From Acidobacteriaceae bacterium (GTDB taxonomy: Bacteria > Acidobacteriota > Terriglobia > Terriglobales > Acidobacteriaceae), in assembly GCA_903642235.1 (NCBI GenBank), contig CAHJWL010000007.1, forward strand, positions 1 to 64,000: DNA of 64,000 nt, in the 5' to 3' direction. Both the position numbers and the translations under genes were made by a program. The notes under the pieces were generated by a model that saw only the letters and a program-made list of their open reading frames with translations, did no database searches and was not told the origin of the DNA. Position 1 is the first letter of the stretch. Each line of letters opens with the position of its first letter. Below, one piece after another: positions 35,046-43,650 of the stretch.

Positions 35046-35199
35046 GGACCGTAGCCTTCCGCGATATGGAGGCTGATCCCGAACGAGTTGCGGGAGCTGT
35101 CCCTTCTGCCGCGTTAGGCCAGTTCCAGAGTACAAAGCAGGCGGTGCATGTTGCGCCATGCCGCATTGCGCCGGAGGGGATGGTGTCATCCTAGAGGGT

Positions 35200-38127
35200 A
35201 TGGCGACGAAGAAGACGACGAAGCGGGAGCCGGTTGGCTCGGGCATGGGAACGGTGGTGGAAGCGGCGGCGGCTCGGGCGGCGGCGATGAGTGCGGCGGC
35301 GGGCGCGGGCGCGAATGGCGGGAAGCCGCCCATCTACCTGCTGGACTCGATGGCGTTTATCTTTCGCGCGTACCACGCGATGCAGCGATCGCGGCCGATG
35401 TCGACGCGGACGGGGATTCCGACGGCAGCGACGTATGTGTTCGTGAACATGATCAACAAGCTGCGCAAGGACTTCGCGCCGGAGTATATGGCGGCGGTGT
35501 ATGACGTGGGCGCGCCGGTGCACCGCAACGAGATGGCCGCGCAGATGAAGGACGTGAAGAAGTTCAACATCAAGACGCAGCAGTTTGAGACGGTCGAGTA
35601 TGGCGGGTACAAGGCGAATCGCACAGAGACCCCGCCGGATCTGATTCTGCAGCAGCCATATATCCGGCGGGCGCTCGATGCGTTCCGGATTCCGATTCTG
35701 AGTTATGCCGGATTTGAGGCGGATGACGTGATCGGGACGTTGAGCTGCAAGTTGTCTGCGCTGGGGCATAAAGTTTTCGTGGTGTCGTCCGATAAGGACA
35801 TGATGCAGCTGGTGAACGCGGACGTGAGCATTCTGAACCCGACGAAGGACAACCTCATCCTGGATGCGGCGGGCGTGGAGACAGTGCTGGGGGTACCGCC
35901 GGAGCGGGTGATTGACGTGATGGCGCTGCGCGGGGATGCGATCGACAACATACCGGGTGCGCCGGGGATCGGAGACAAGGGATCAGTCGAGTTGATTCAG
36001 CAGTTCGGGTCGGTCGAGGCGGCGCTCGACCGGGCGGAAGAGGTCAAGAAGAAAACGTATCGGGAGTCGTTACAAAATAATCGCGAGAATATTCTGCTCT
36101 CGAAGGAGCTGGTGACGATCCACAACAGCGTGCCGATTGAGTACTCGATCGACGACATGCGGACGCAGCCGATTGACATGTCCGCCTGCCGGGTGCTGTT
36201 TGCGGAGCTGGAGTTTACGACGCTGCTGAAGGAGCTGGCGCCGGATGTTGACACCACGCCGGTGACATTCAACACGCGGCCCACGGATGCGGAGATTGCG
36301 GCTGTGCTCGAGGAGGCGCAAGCGGGTGGCGGGCTGGCGATTGCGACAGCCGAGGACGCGCAGACGCTGGCGGAGGAGATGCGGGCGGAGCCGGCGGAGG
36401 GTGAGGACGAGGCAGAGCCGGAGCCGGTGGAGCCGGAGACGATGAGTCTGTTTGGGACCGGACCTGCGGAGCCGGTGGCGGACGTGAAGGTTGCTGACCG
36501 GGTATGCCGGGTGGGTCTGGCGGCAAAGCCGGAGATGGCGCTTGAGGTCGGGATCGATGCGCCCGGGGTGCGCGAGGCGCTCGAGGACGCGGCTCTGCCG
36601 AAGCATGTGCATGACCTGAAGGCGGTGACGCGGGCGCTGGCGGCACAGGGTGTGGAGCTCGGAGGAGAAGTTTCGGATGTGATGCTATGGAGCTACCTGG
36701 TGAACCCGACGCATGGCTCGCACACACTGGCGGATGTGGCGGCGCGAAGCTCGAACCGGGCGCTGACGCATGCGCCGGAGACGCTGCTGGCGGAGTCGGC
36801 GAGCGCAGTGGAGCGGCTGGTGGGGACGCTGGGCGAGCAGATGGCGGACGCGACGGACGCAGCAAGCGGGCGGGCGGGCGAGGGCGGAGGCGAGCGGGCG
36901 CGGCTGGAGGATGTCTACAAGACGATGGATCTGCCGCTGGTGCCGGTGCTCCTGCGGATGGAGCAGGTTGGCGTCCGCGTGGACCCGGAGTTCCTGCGGG
37001 AGATGAGCTCGCGGCTGACCGTGGATATGGACACTCTGGCCGAGAAGATCTACGAGGGATCAGGGCATCGGTTCAACATCAACTCGCCGAAGCAGCTGGG
37101 AGATGTGCTGTTCAACAAGATGAACCTGGCAAAGCCGATGAAGTACGGCAAGGGCAAGGTGATCTCGACGGCGCAGGATGTGCTGGAGGAGCTGGCCGAG
37201 AAGCATCCGGTGCCGATGCAGGTGCTGGAATATCGGCAGCTGGCGAAGCTGAAGAGCAACTATCTGGACCAGCTGCCGGGGCTTGCGGACAAGGACGGGC
37301 GGGTGCATACGACCTTCAATCAGGTGGGCACGTCAACCGGGCGGCTCTCCAGTACGAATCCGAATCTGCAGAACATACCAACGCGGACAGCGCTGGGACG
37401 GGAGATCCGGAAGGCGTTTATCGCGGCGCCGGGAAATCTGCTGATGAGTGCGGATTACTCGCAGATTGAGCTGCGACTGATGGCGCACTTCTCGCAGGAT
37501 CCGCTGCTGCTGGACGCGTACAGGACGGGCAAGGATATTCACACGCTGACAGCGGCGGAGGTCTTCGAGGTGGACGCCGAGACCATGGACAAGGAGACGC
37601 GGGCGCGGGCGAAGGCGGTGAACTTCGGCATTGTGTACGGGATCAGCCCCTTCGGGCTGGCGGTGCAGCTGGGGATCGACCAGAAGGTAGCGCGGGAGTA
37701 TATCGAGCGGTATTTTCAGCGGTATAAGGGCGTGCGTGGGTTCATTGATGAAACGTTAGACACGGTGCGGCGTGAAGGTGCGGTGCGGACCTTCTTTGGT
37801 CGGGTGCGGCCTATTCCGGACATCCAATCGCGCAACCCGAACATGCGGGGGTTTGCGGAGCGGACGGCGGTAAACACGCCGCTGCAGGGGACGGCAGCGG
37901 ATCTGATCAAGCTGGCGATGATCAAGCTCGACGCGGAGATCCGGGCGCGAAAGCTGAAGAGCGTGGTGACGCTGCAGGTGCATGATGAATTGCTGTTCGA
38001 TGTGGTGCCGCAGGAGCGCGGGGAGATGGAGGCGCTGGTGAAGCAGGAGATGGAACATGTGGCGGAGTTCTCCGTGCCGATCGTGGCGGACGTGGGTGTG
38101 GGAGAGAACTGGCGGGACATCAAATAA
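35200..38127 (+). CDS. polA: DNA polymerase I
   Basis: 975 aa from the ATG at 35200 (the frame is open to 35158; conserved sequence starts near residue 45). The 5' nuclease domain (about 45-340) shows LLDSMAFIFRAYHAM, FEADDVIGTLS, VSSDKDMMQLV and RGDAIDNIPGAPGIGDKG. The polymerase domain shows motif A SADYSQIELRLMAHFSQD, motif B KAVNFGIVYGISPFG and motif C LQVHDELLFD. The middle proofreading-like domain has GLAIAT where active enzymes have the Asp-x-Glu motif, lacks the Asp of the KYD-type motif, and carries an acidic insert (EGEDEAEPEPVEPE). It is therefore probably non-proofreading. Confidence 0.96.
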   Translation: MATKKTTKREPVGSGMGTVVEAAAARAAAMSAAAGAGANGGKPPIYLLDSMAFIFRAYHAMQRSRPMSTRTGIPTAATYVFVNMINKLRKDFAPEYMAAVYDVGAPVHRNEMAAQMKDVKKFNIKTQQFETVEYGGYKANRTETPPDLILQQPYIRRALDAFRIPILSYAGFEADDVIGTLSCKLSALGHKVFVVSSDKDMMQLVNADVSILNPTKDNLILDAAGVETVLGVPPERVIDVMALRGDAIDNIPGAPGIGDKGSVELIQQFGSVEAALDRAEEVKKKTYRESLQNNRENILLSKELVTIHNSVPIEYSIDDMRTQPIDMSACRVLFAELEFTTLLKELAPDVDTTPVTFNTRPTDAEIAAVLEEAQAGGGLAIATAEDAQTLAEEMRAEPAEGEDEAEPEPVEPETMSLFGTGPAEPVADVKVADRVCRVGLAAKPEMALEVGIDAPGVREALEDAALPKHVHDLKAVTRALAAQGVELGGEVSDVMLWSYLVNPTHGSHTLADVAARSSNRALTHAPETLLAESASAVERLVGTLGEQMADATDAASGRAGEGGGERARLEDVYKTMDLPLVPVLLRMEQVGVRVDPEFLREMSSRLTVDMDTLAEKIYEGSGHRFNINSPKQLGDVLFNKMNLAKPMKYGKGKVISTAQDVLEELAEKHPVPMQVLEYRQLAKLKSNYLDQLPGLADKDGRVHTTFNQVGTSTGRLSSTNPNLQNIPTRTALGREIRKAFIAAPGNLLMSADYSQIELRLMAHFSQDPLLLDAYRTGKDIHTLTAAEVFEVDAETMDKETRARAKAVNFGIVYGISPFGLAVQLGIDQKVAREYIERYFQRYKGVRGFIDETLDTVRREGAVRTFFGRVRPIPDIQSRNPNMRGFAERTAVNTPLQGTAADLIKLAMIKLDAEIRARKLKSVVTLQVHDELLFDVVPQERGEMEALVKQEMEHVAEFSVPIVADVGVGENWRDIK

Positions 38128-38184
38128 GAGATAGCTTAGGGCGGGCGGCGGTGGGTACCGGGCGACCAGGTTAGGCGCACGGGA

Positions 38185-39105
38185 TTACGCAGGGTGCATT
38201 TCGATCGTAATAAGAACAACGGCGACCGCGGCGAGAGCCATGCCGAGGGCCTGCTGGCGTCCGGGACGCTCGTGCAGGAGCCAGCCTGCCAAAAGGATGG
38301 TGGAGGCGGGATAGAGCGAGGCGAGTACAGCGGCCACGTCCAGCCGGCCGGCACGCGCTGCCGCGATGTAGAAGAGGTTGCCGGCGGTATCGAGCAGGGC
38401 GGTGGCGAGGGCCCACTGCACGGCACTGCGGGTGAGCCAGTTCGCCGCTGGCTCGGCAACCGCCGTCGCGGCTTGCGATCGGGTGATGCTCCAGACCATG
38501 CCGGCAAGGCAGACCGAGATGCTGACCGAGCGGCTGAGCGCAAGCGGCCACAGAACGCCGGCCGATCCAGCCATCCGCAGAGCGACGAAGTAGAGGCCGA
38601 AGCCAAGGCCGGCGGCGATCGAGAGAAGCAGCGTGCCGGAGGGCGTGGGGGCCTGCTTTGGACCGCTGGCGATCAACCAGATGGCTCCCGCTGCAATGAC
38701 GAAGCCGACCAGATGCAGCGGTGCGGGAGCGCCTTCGAGCACGCTCGAGACGAGGGAGGGAATGGCCGCGGCGAGCAGGCCGCTGATCGCCGCGGAGGCC
38801 CCCATGGCCCCGCGGGCGAGACAGATATAGAAGCAGAGAACGGATGTTCCGCCGAGCAGGCCGGCGGAGAGTCCCCAGAGAAGCGGCACCCGGGCGGGAA
38901 GGGCGTCGTGGCGAAGTGAGATGGCAAGAAGCAGCGCGGCGAGGCTGGCGCTATGGCTGAGCAGGACGGTTCGGAGCGCGGCCTGCAGGGTTCCGCCGGC
39001 CCGTTTAACACTCATGCCGCCGGCAAAGTCTCCGCCGCCCCAGCAGAGAGCGGCGGTAAGCGCCAGGGCAGCATTGCCCCCCAGCAGGGCACGGAGGAGG
39101 TTCAA
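38185..39105 (-). CDS. DMT-superfamily (EamA) transporter
   Basis: 306 aa with about ten hydrophobic helices arranged as two EamA halves. Helix 1 contains LCWGGGDFAGG and the second half LYFVALRMAGSAGVLWPLAL. It probably exports metabolites at the inner membrane; the substrate is unknown. It starts with TTG at 39105, 10 nt after the stop of the upstream VWA gene, with no clear ribosome site, so translational coupling is possible; an ATG at 39015 would remove the first helix and is less likely. Confidence 0.85.
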   Translation of the reverse strand: MNLLRALLGGNAALALTAALCWGGGDFAGGMSVKRAGGTLQAALRTVLLSHSASLAALLLAISLRHDALPARVPLLWGLSAGLLGGTSVLCFYICLARGAMGASAAISGLLAAAIPSLVSSVLEGAPAPLHLVGFVIAAGAIWLIASGPKQAPTPSGTLLLSIAAGLGFGLYFVALRMAGSAGVLWPLALSRSVSISVCLAGMVWSITRSQAATAVAEPAANWLTRSAVQWALATALLDTAGNLFYIAAARAGRLDVAAVLASLYPASTILLAGWLLHERPGRQQALGMALAAVAVVLITIEMHPA

Positions 39106-39115
39106 GGCAGCAGGG

Positions 39116-40498
39116 CTACTGGGCCGCGACAGGGGTCGGGCGTGGGGAGGTGGCTTGCGCTGTCGGGTAGTAGCCGTCTTTGGCGATGACCGTCAGATTT
39201 GGCCGAAGAACCTTGACCTCGACTTTGCGGAACTTGTCATCGATGAAGGGCTCGTGCGAGTAGTAGCCGATGGTGTACTGATTGCGGACCTGCTCGGCGA
39301 TCTTGGCGAAGCTGGCCTCGATTCCTTTCTGGCGGAACTCGGGGTCGGTCTGCCCGCCAGTCGCAGAGGTGTAAACGGGCAGCAGGTTGTCGCGCATCTG
39401 GAGCGGCAGGTGCAACTTGTCGAGGAAGCCCTCGCCCTTGATGGTGGGCAGGCCGTGCACAAGGGTGGCGTAGACGGCGATCTTATTGGTTTGGAGGTAG
39501 CGGATGACCTCCTTGGTCTTGGCGGTCGAGCCGTACTCCTTGCCGTCCGAAATGACGTAGATGATGCGGCGGCGGCCCTTGCCGGCGTGGGTGAGGGTCT
39601 TCGCAGCTTCGAGGATGGCGTCGTTGAGGGTGTGGACGTCTCTCGGCACGTTGATGATGCCGCTCTGCGTCGTGCCATGGCCAGGATTGGTGAGCGGCAT
39701 GGTGTTCATCTGGGCGTTGTTGTTCAGGTTTATGTTGCTGCCGAGCGCGGAGCCGGCGTCGTAGAACATGGGCTCGCGACCGACGCTCTTGGATTGCTCG
39801 AGCACAGCGGAGAGCCGGGCGCTCTGGGCGGCGGTGAAGTCCGTGCGCATGCGGGGCCCGTTGTTATAGGTGAAGACGGCGATCTCGTCGTACGGGGTAA
39901 AGGCGCCCTGCAGCGCGGCAAGCGAGTTGTTGATCTTGGTCATCTCGTCAAAGGTGACGCTCTGATCGATAACAAGCGCGACCGAGAGCGGCGCGGCGTC
40001 TGTCGTGTAAACCGCCATGTGCTGGCGGAGGTTATTCTCGTAGACACGAACCTCACGCCAGGTGATGCCGGGGACGAGCTGGTTCTTTGAGTCCTTGACC
40101 GTGAAGGGGATTTCGACGAAGTTGGTGCGAGTGCTGAAGGTGGTGATGGCACCCTGGCCCTGGCCGGCGGCGGGCAACTCGGGGGGCGTGCCGTCATCCG
40201 GATTGGCGGCAGTCGCGGGTGTGCTGGAGGGAAGCGAGGCGCCGGGAGTCTGTGTCTGGAAGTCATCCGGTGCCGGGGCCGGAGTCGATGTCTGCGGCGC
40301 TGCGGTCTGCGGCGTTGCGGGAGTCGTGCCGGTTCCGGGTGCAATGGTGCCGTAACTCGGAAGAGATGTCTGCGGCCGGGGTGCATCGGGAACGGATCCT
40401 GATTGCTGCGGCGAGTCAGGCAGGGTGCTCCCCTGCTGCTGCGCAAATCCTGCGAGTGAGACCGCCAAGAACCCTGCAATGACGCTTTGCCTTACCAC
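39116..40498 (-). CDS. Secreted VWA protein, acidobacterial VWFA-related type
   Basis: 460 aa, GTG start. A signal peptide (VIAGFLAVSLAGFAQQ) is followed by 100 residues rich in Pro, Thr, Gln and Ala. The VWA domain covers about 130-440: FVEIPFTVKDSKNQLVPG, VALVIDQSVTFDEM (metal site DxSxT), RRIIYVISDGKEYG and YTIGYY near the end. This is the VWFA-related domain common in Acidobacteria. The function is unknown; ligand or surface binding is likely. Divergent from a second VWA gene 222 nt away, and probably co-transcribed with the DMT transporter downstream. Confidence 0.85.
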   Translation of the reverse strand: MVRQSVIAGFLAVSLAGFAQQQGSTLPDSPQQSGSVPDAPRPQTSLPSYGTIAPGTGTTPATPQTAAPQTSTPAPAPDDFQTQTPGASLPSSTPATAANPDDGTPPELPAAGQGQGAITTFSTRTNFVEIPFTVKDSKNQLVPGITWREVRVYENNLRQHMAVYTTDAAPLSVALVIDQSVTFDEMTKINNSLAALQGAFTPYDEIAVFTYNNGPRMRTDFTAAQSARLSAVLEQSKSVGREPMFYDAGSALGSNINLNNNAQMNTMPLTNPGHGTTQSGIINVPRDVHTLNDAILEAAKTLTHAGKGRRRIIYVISDGKEYGSTAKTKEVIRYLQTNKIAVYATLVHGLPTIKGEGFLDKLHLPLQMRDNLLPVYTSATGGQTDPEFRQKGIEASFAKIAEQVRNQYTIGYYSHEPFIDDKFRKVEVKVLRPNLTVIAKDGYYPTAQATSPRPTPVAAQ

Positions 40499-40720
40499 TG
40501 GTGAGATCCCCCGAGCTGCGCCGCCTTCTGGCGAGAGGCAACTATGTCACAGAAGTACAGCTTATCAGTGGAGGCACGCGGGTTAGGCTTCGCGTGCGGC
40601 GCGCTGCGGCTGCTTCTTTCCTTTGACGCGATGGAGGGCGGGTACGTTGCGCTTCAGCAGGGGGCGGCTGCTGCCGGTGCCCCTGCTGCCTTCCGGTGGA
40701 GTTCCGTCGTCTAACGCTCT

Positions 40721-41815
40721 ATGCCGTCCTTTTCTGCTTCGTCTCTATTCGCCCGGTGCTGCCGGGGTTCTGTTCTGTCAAACCTGATCGCACCTTTTCT
40801 GAGCGCTGGTCTGCTGCTGGGTTCGGCCTGCTCGAGTTTCGGGCAGGAGGCGCCGACGCCGGGCGGTCCGCCGCCGCCCAGTACGGCGGCTCCGGAGCAG
40901 CAGGACTCCGCCGATACGCAGACCTTCAAGGTGACGGCTAACCTGGTGAACCTCTACTTCTCCGTGCGGGACAAGAACGGCTTCATCACCAATCTGCACA
41001 AGGATGACTGCGCGATCACCGAGGACAAGGTGCCGCAGGTCACCAAGCGGTTTACGCAGGAGAAAAACCTGCCGCTGACGATCGGTATCCTGCTGGATAC
41101 GAGTGGATCACAGCAGAACGTGCTGCCGCTTGAACAGGAGTCGGGTGCGGCATTTCTGAAGGATGTGCTGACAAAGAAGGACGAGGCGTTTCTGATCTCG
41201 TTCGATATCAATGTGGATCTGATCTCGGACTACACGAACTCGCCGAGCGAGCTGCGGCGGGCGATGGAGAAGGCCAAGATCAATACCGGGACGGGGTCGG
41301 GCTCGGTAACGGGGAACGGGCCCGCACGGGGCACGCTGCTCTACGACGCGGTCTACCTGGCGGCACATGACAAGCTGCGTGCAGAGGCGGGGCGGAAAAT
41401 CATCGTGATGCTGACGGATGGCGGCGACCAGGGGTCGCAGGAGACGCTGAAGTCGGCGACGGAGGCGGCGCAGAAGTCGAATGCGATCGTGTACGTGATC
41501 CTGATTGCGGACCGCGGATTTTACGGCGGCGGCGGCTTCAACCTCGGCTACTCGGGCGACCGCGACATGGAGAAGCTGGCGACCGACACAGGCGGGCGGG
41601 TGATCAATGTGGGGAACAACGGCAAGCGGCTGCAGGAGGCGTTTGACCAGATTCAGGACGAGCTGCGGACGCAGTACCTGGCGAGCTATACGCCAACGAA
41701 CCTGAAGCTGGATGGTGGCTTCCGGACGATTGCGGTGACATGCCAGAAGGGCTATAAGGTGCAGGCGCGCAAGGGGTACTACGCGCTGGCGGATGCGATG
41801 CCGAATGACCAGTAG
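40721..41815 (+). CDS. Secreted VWA protein, acidobacterial VWFA-related type (second copy)
   Basis: 364 aa. An N-terminal signal sequence (LIAPFLSAGLLLGSACSSFG) is followed by a short Pro/Ser linker. The VWA domain has FKVTANLVNLYFSVRDKNG, the intact metal site ILLDTSGS, AGRKIIVMLTDGGDQGS and a C-terminal YLASYTPTNLKLDG. It is a divergent paralogue of the gene at 39116-40498; here the metal motif is the canonical DxSxS. The ATG has no good ribosome site close by. Role unknown. Confidence 0.85.
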   Translation: MPSFSASSLFARCCRGSVLSNLIAPFLSAGLLLGSACSSFGQEAPTPGGPPPPSTAAPEQQDSADTQTFKVTANLVNLYFSVRDKNGFITNLHKDDCAITEDKVPQVTKRFTQEKNLPLTIGILLDTSGSQQNVLPLEQESGAAFLKDVLTKKDEAFLISFDINVDLISDYTNSPSELRRAMEKAKINTGTGSGSVTGNGPARGTLLYDAVYLAAHDKLRAEAGRKIIVMLTDGGDQGSQETLKSATEAAQKSNAIVYVILIADRGFYGGGGFNLGYSGDRDMEKLATDTGGRVINVGNNGKRLQEAFDQIQDELRTQYLASYTPTNLKLDGGFRTIAVTCQKGYKVQARKGYYALADAMPNDQ

Positions 41816-41836
41816 GCTAGGCTGCTGTGGTGGACC

Positions 41837-41864
41837 GCACACCCCCGCGGGATGACAACAAAAG
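41837..41864 (+). repeat. Dispersed repeat family A, copy 6
   Basis: CACCCCCGCGGGATGACAAC followed by AAAAGG, in the gap between the second VWA gene and the hisA 3' end. Confidence 0.6.
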
Positions 41865-41921
41865 GCTAATCAGCAAAGCGAAGACAGAAAGACAAGACAA
41901 AGGCGACGGGGCGGATGGCAG

Positions 41922-42596
41922 TCAGGCGGTGATGGCACCAGTGTAGACGGCCATGCCGGCGACAGCGTCGACCCCCATGGCGTCTAGGGCGTCGATCTCG
42001 GACTGCTCTCGGATGCCGCCGGCGCAGATGAGCTGGCGGGCGGTGGTGGAGCGAAGGACGGCGGCGACGTCGAGCGGAAAGCCCTGCATCGTGCCTTCGG
42101 TGTCGACGTGGGTGTAGAGAAAGGCGCCGCAGAAGTCCTCGAGCCAGGTGATGGCTTCTTCCGGGGTGAGGTCGACGGAGTCCTTCCAGCCTTTGGTGGC
42201 GACGCGGCCGGCCCTGGTGTCGACCGAGAAGACGAGGGCGTCTTCGCCGAGGGTCTGCTTGAGAGACGCGGCGAAGGTCTTGTCGACGCCTTTTTCGTTG
42301 AACAATGAGCTGCCGTAGATGACGCGCTTCGCGCCGGCGTCGAGCAGGGCCTGGCCGTCTTCAGGCGTGCGGAGACCTCCGCCGACCTGGCAGGGAAGCC
42401 GCGAGGTGAAGGTGCGGATGAGGGCGCGATTGTCGCCCTGGCGCATGGCGGCGTCGAGGTCGATCAACTGAACGAGCGGGTACTTTGTGAAGCGCTCGAT
42501 CCAGGGCTCGAAGTCGTCGAAGGCCAGTTTAAGTTTCTCGCCCTGAACGAGCTGGACGATGCGGCCGCCGAGGAGGTCGATGGAGGGGATGAGCAT
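41922..42596 (-). CDS. hisA: ProFAR isomerase
   Basis: 224 aa, slightly short for HisA (usually about 240). It isomerises the aminoaldose ProFAR to PRFAR in histidine synthesis. The TIM-barrel motifs are IPSIDLLGGRIVQLVQG (catalytic Asp in SID), VGGGLRTPED, FSVDTRAGRVATKGW (second catalytic Asp) and ICAGGIREQSEI. The start has AAGGAAC 6 nt upstream. It follows hisF by 15 nt, so the two are co-transcribed. Confidence 0.93.
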   Translation of the reverse strand: MLIPSIDLLGGRIVQLVQGEKLKLAFDDFEPWIERFTKYPLVQLIDLDAAMRQGDNRALIRTFTSRLPCQVGGGLRTPEDGQALLDAGAKRVIYGSSLFNEKGVDKTFAASLKQTLGEDALVFSVDTRAGRVATKGWKDSVDLTPEEAITWLEDFCGAFLYTHVDTEGTMQGFPLDVAAVLRSTTARQLICAGGIREQSEIDALDAMGVDAVAGMAVYTGAITA

Positions 42597-42611
42597 GGGT
42601 GTTCCTTCAGG

Positions 42612-43403
42612 CTAGCAGGGTAGGCGGACAGGAATGCCGGTGGCGGCGATCTCCTGCTTGAGGGCTCGGGAACTGGTGATGCCGAAGTGGAAGATGCTGG
42701 CGGCGAGGGCGGCATCGGCTTTGCCTTCGGCGAAGACCACGGCGAAGTGGTGGGCGGTGCCGCCGCCGCCGGAGGCGATGACGGGGATGGAGACAGCTTC
42801 CGAGACGGCGCGGGTGAGGGCGAGGTCGAAGCCGGCACGCGTGCCGTCGGCGTCCATGCTGGTGAGAAGGATTTCGCCGGCGCCGCGCTGCTCGGCTTCC
42901 TGGGCCCAGTCGAGCAGGCGCAGGCCGGTGGGTTTGCGGCCGCCGGAGACGAAGACCTCGGCGTCGGCGACGGGGTCGTAGCTGGAGTGAGGCGGACCCG
43001 CGCCTCTGCGAGCATCGATGGCGACGATGACGGCCTGCGCGCCGAAGGAGGAGCCGATCTCGGTGATGAGCTCCGGGCGGGCGATGGCGGAGGAGTTGAT
43101 GGAGACCTTGTCGGCGCCGGCGTTGAAGACGGCGGAGGCGTCTTCAGCCGAGCGGATGCCGCCGCCGACGGTGAAGGGGATGAACAGCCGGGCGGCGGTA
43201 CGTTCTACGGTGTCGAGCAGAGTGCCGCGGCCTTCGTGGGTGGCGGTGATGTCGAGCAGGACGATCTCGTCGGCGCCGGCGGCGGCGTGGCGGTGAGCGA
43301 GCTCGGCGGGGTCGCCGGCGTCGATGATGTCGACGAACTGGACGCCTTTGACGACGCGACCGGCGCGGACGTCGAGGCAGGCGATGATGCGTTTGGTCAG
43401 CAT
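42612..43403 (-). CDS. hisF: Imidazole glycerol phosphate synthase, cyclase subunit
   Basis: 263 aa. HisF uses ammonia made by HisH to convert PRFAR to imidazole glycerol phosphate and AICAR. The catalytic acids are visible: Asp11 in [15 protein letters not shown] and Asp130 in [20 protein letters not shown] and [11 protein letters not shown] form the phosphate-binding loops. Its partner HisH is encoded about 1.9 kb upstream, separated by a beta-glucosidase gene. hisA follows directly. Confidence 0.96.
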   Translation of the reverse strand: MLTKRIIACLDVRAGRVVKGVQFVDIIDAGDPAELAHRHAAAGADEIVLLDITATHEGRGTLLDTVERTAARLFIPFTVGGGIRSAEDASAVFNAGADKVSINSSAIARPELITEIGSSFGAQAVIVAIDARRGAGPPHSSYDPVADAEVFVSGGRKPTGLRLLDWAQEAEQRGAGEILLTSMDADGTRAGFDLALTRAVSEAVSIPVIASGGGGTAHHFAVVFAEGKADAALAASIFHFGITSSRALKQEIAATGIPVRLPC

Positions 43404-43416
43404 GGCAGCGGATCAG

Positions 43417-43468
43417 CACCCTCCCCGGGCGCTTTGTCTGTAAAATCTTCTGTTGATTTGACTTAGGT
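43417..43468 (+). repeat. Dispersed repeat family C, copy 2
   Basis: CACCCTCCCCGGGCGCTTTG, then TAAAATCTTC and TTTGACTTAGG. It lies directly upstream of hisF on the opposite strand and resembles the element at 34991-35045. Confidence 0.5.
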
Positions 43469-43568
43469 ATGGATCAAGCGCCGGGTAAGAATATCGCTTT
43501 GAGATCTGGTCGTTGCTGGTTCCTGGTCCTTATTGTATGTCGGTGCTGCTGGAGTTGTGCCACGGTGA

Positions 43569-43635
43569 AAGTCACCGGAAGAGCCCACCCGACGGAGAGG
43601 CTGCCATGGATGGGGCACCCGCCTTTGGCGTGGCT
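43569..43635 (+). repeat. Dispersed repeat family B, copy 4
   Basis: AAGTCACCGG, GAGCCCACCCGACGGAGAGG, then GCCATGGATGGGGCACCC and GCCTTTGGCGTGGCT. It is in the gap between the GH1 3' end and hisF, and is the most complete intergenic copy. Confidence 0.8.
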
Positions 43636-43650
43636 AATCCAGATGAGGTG

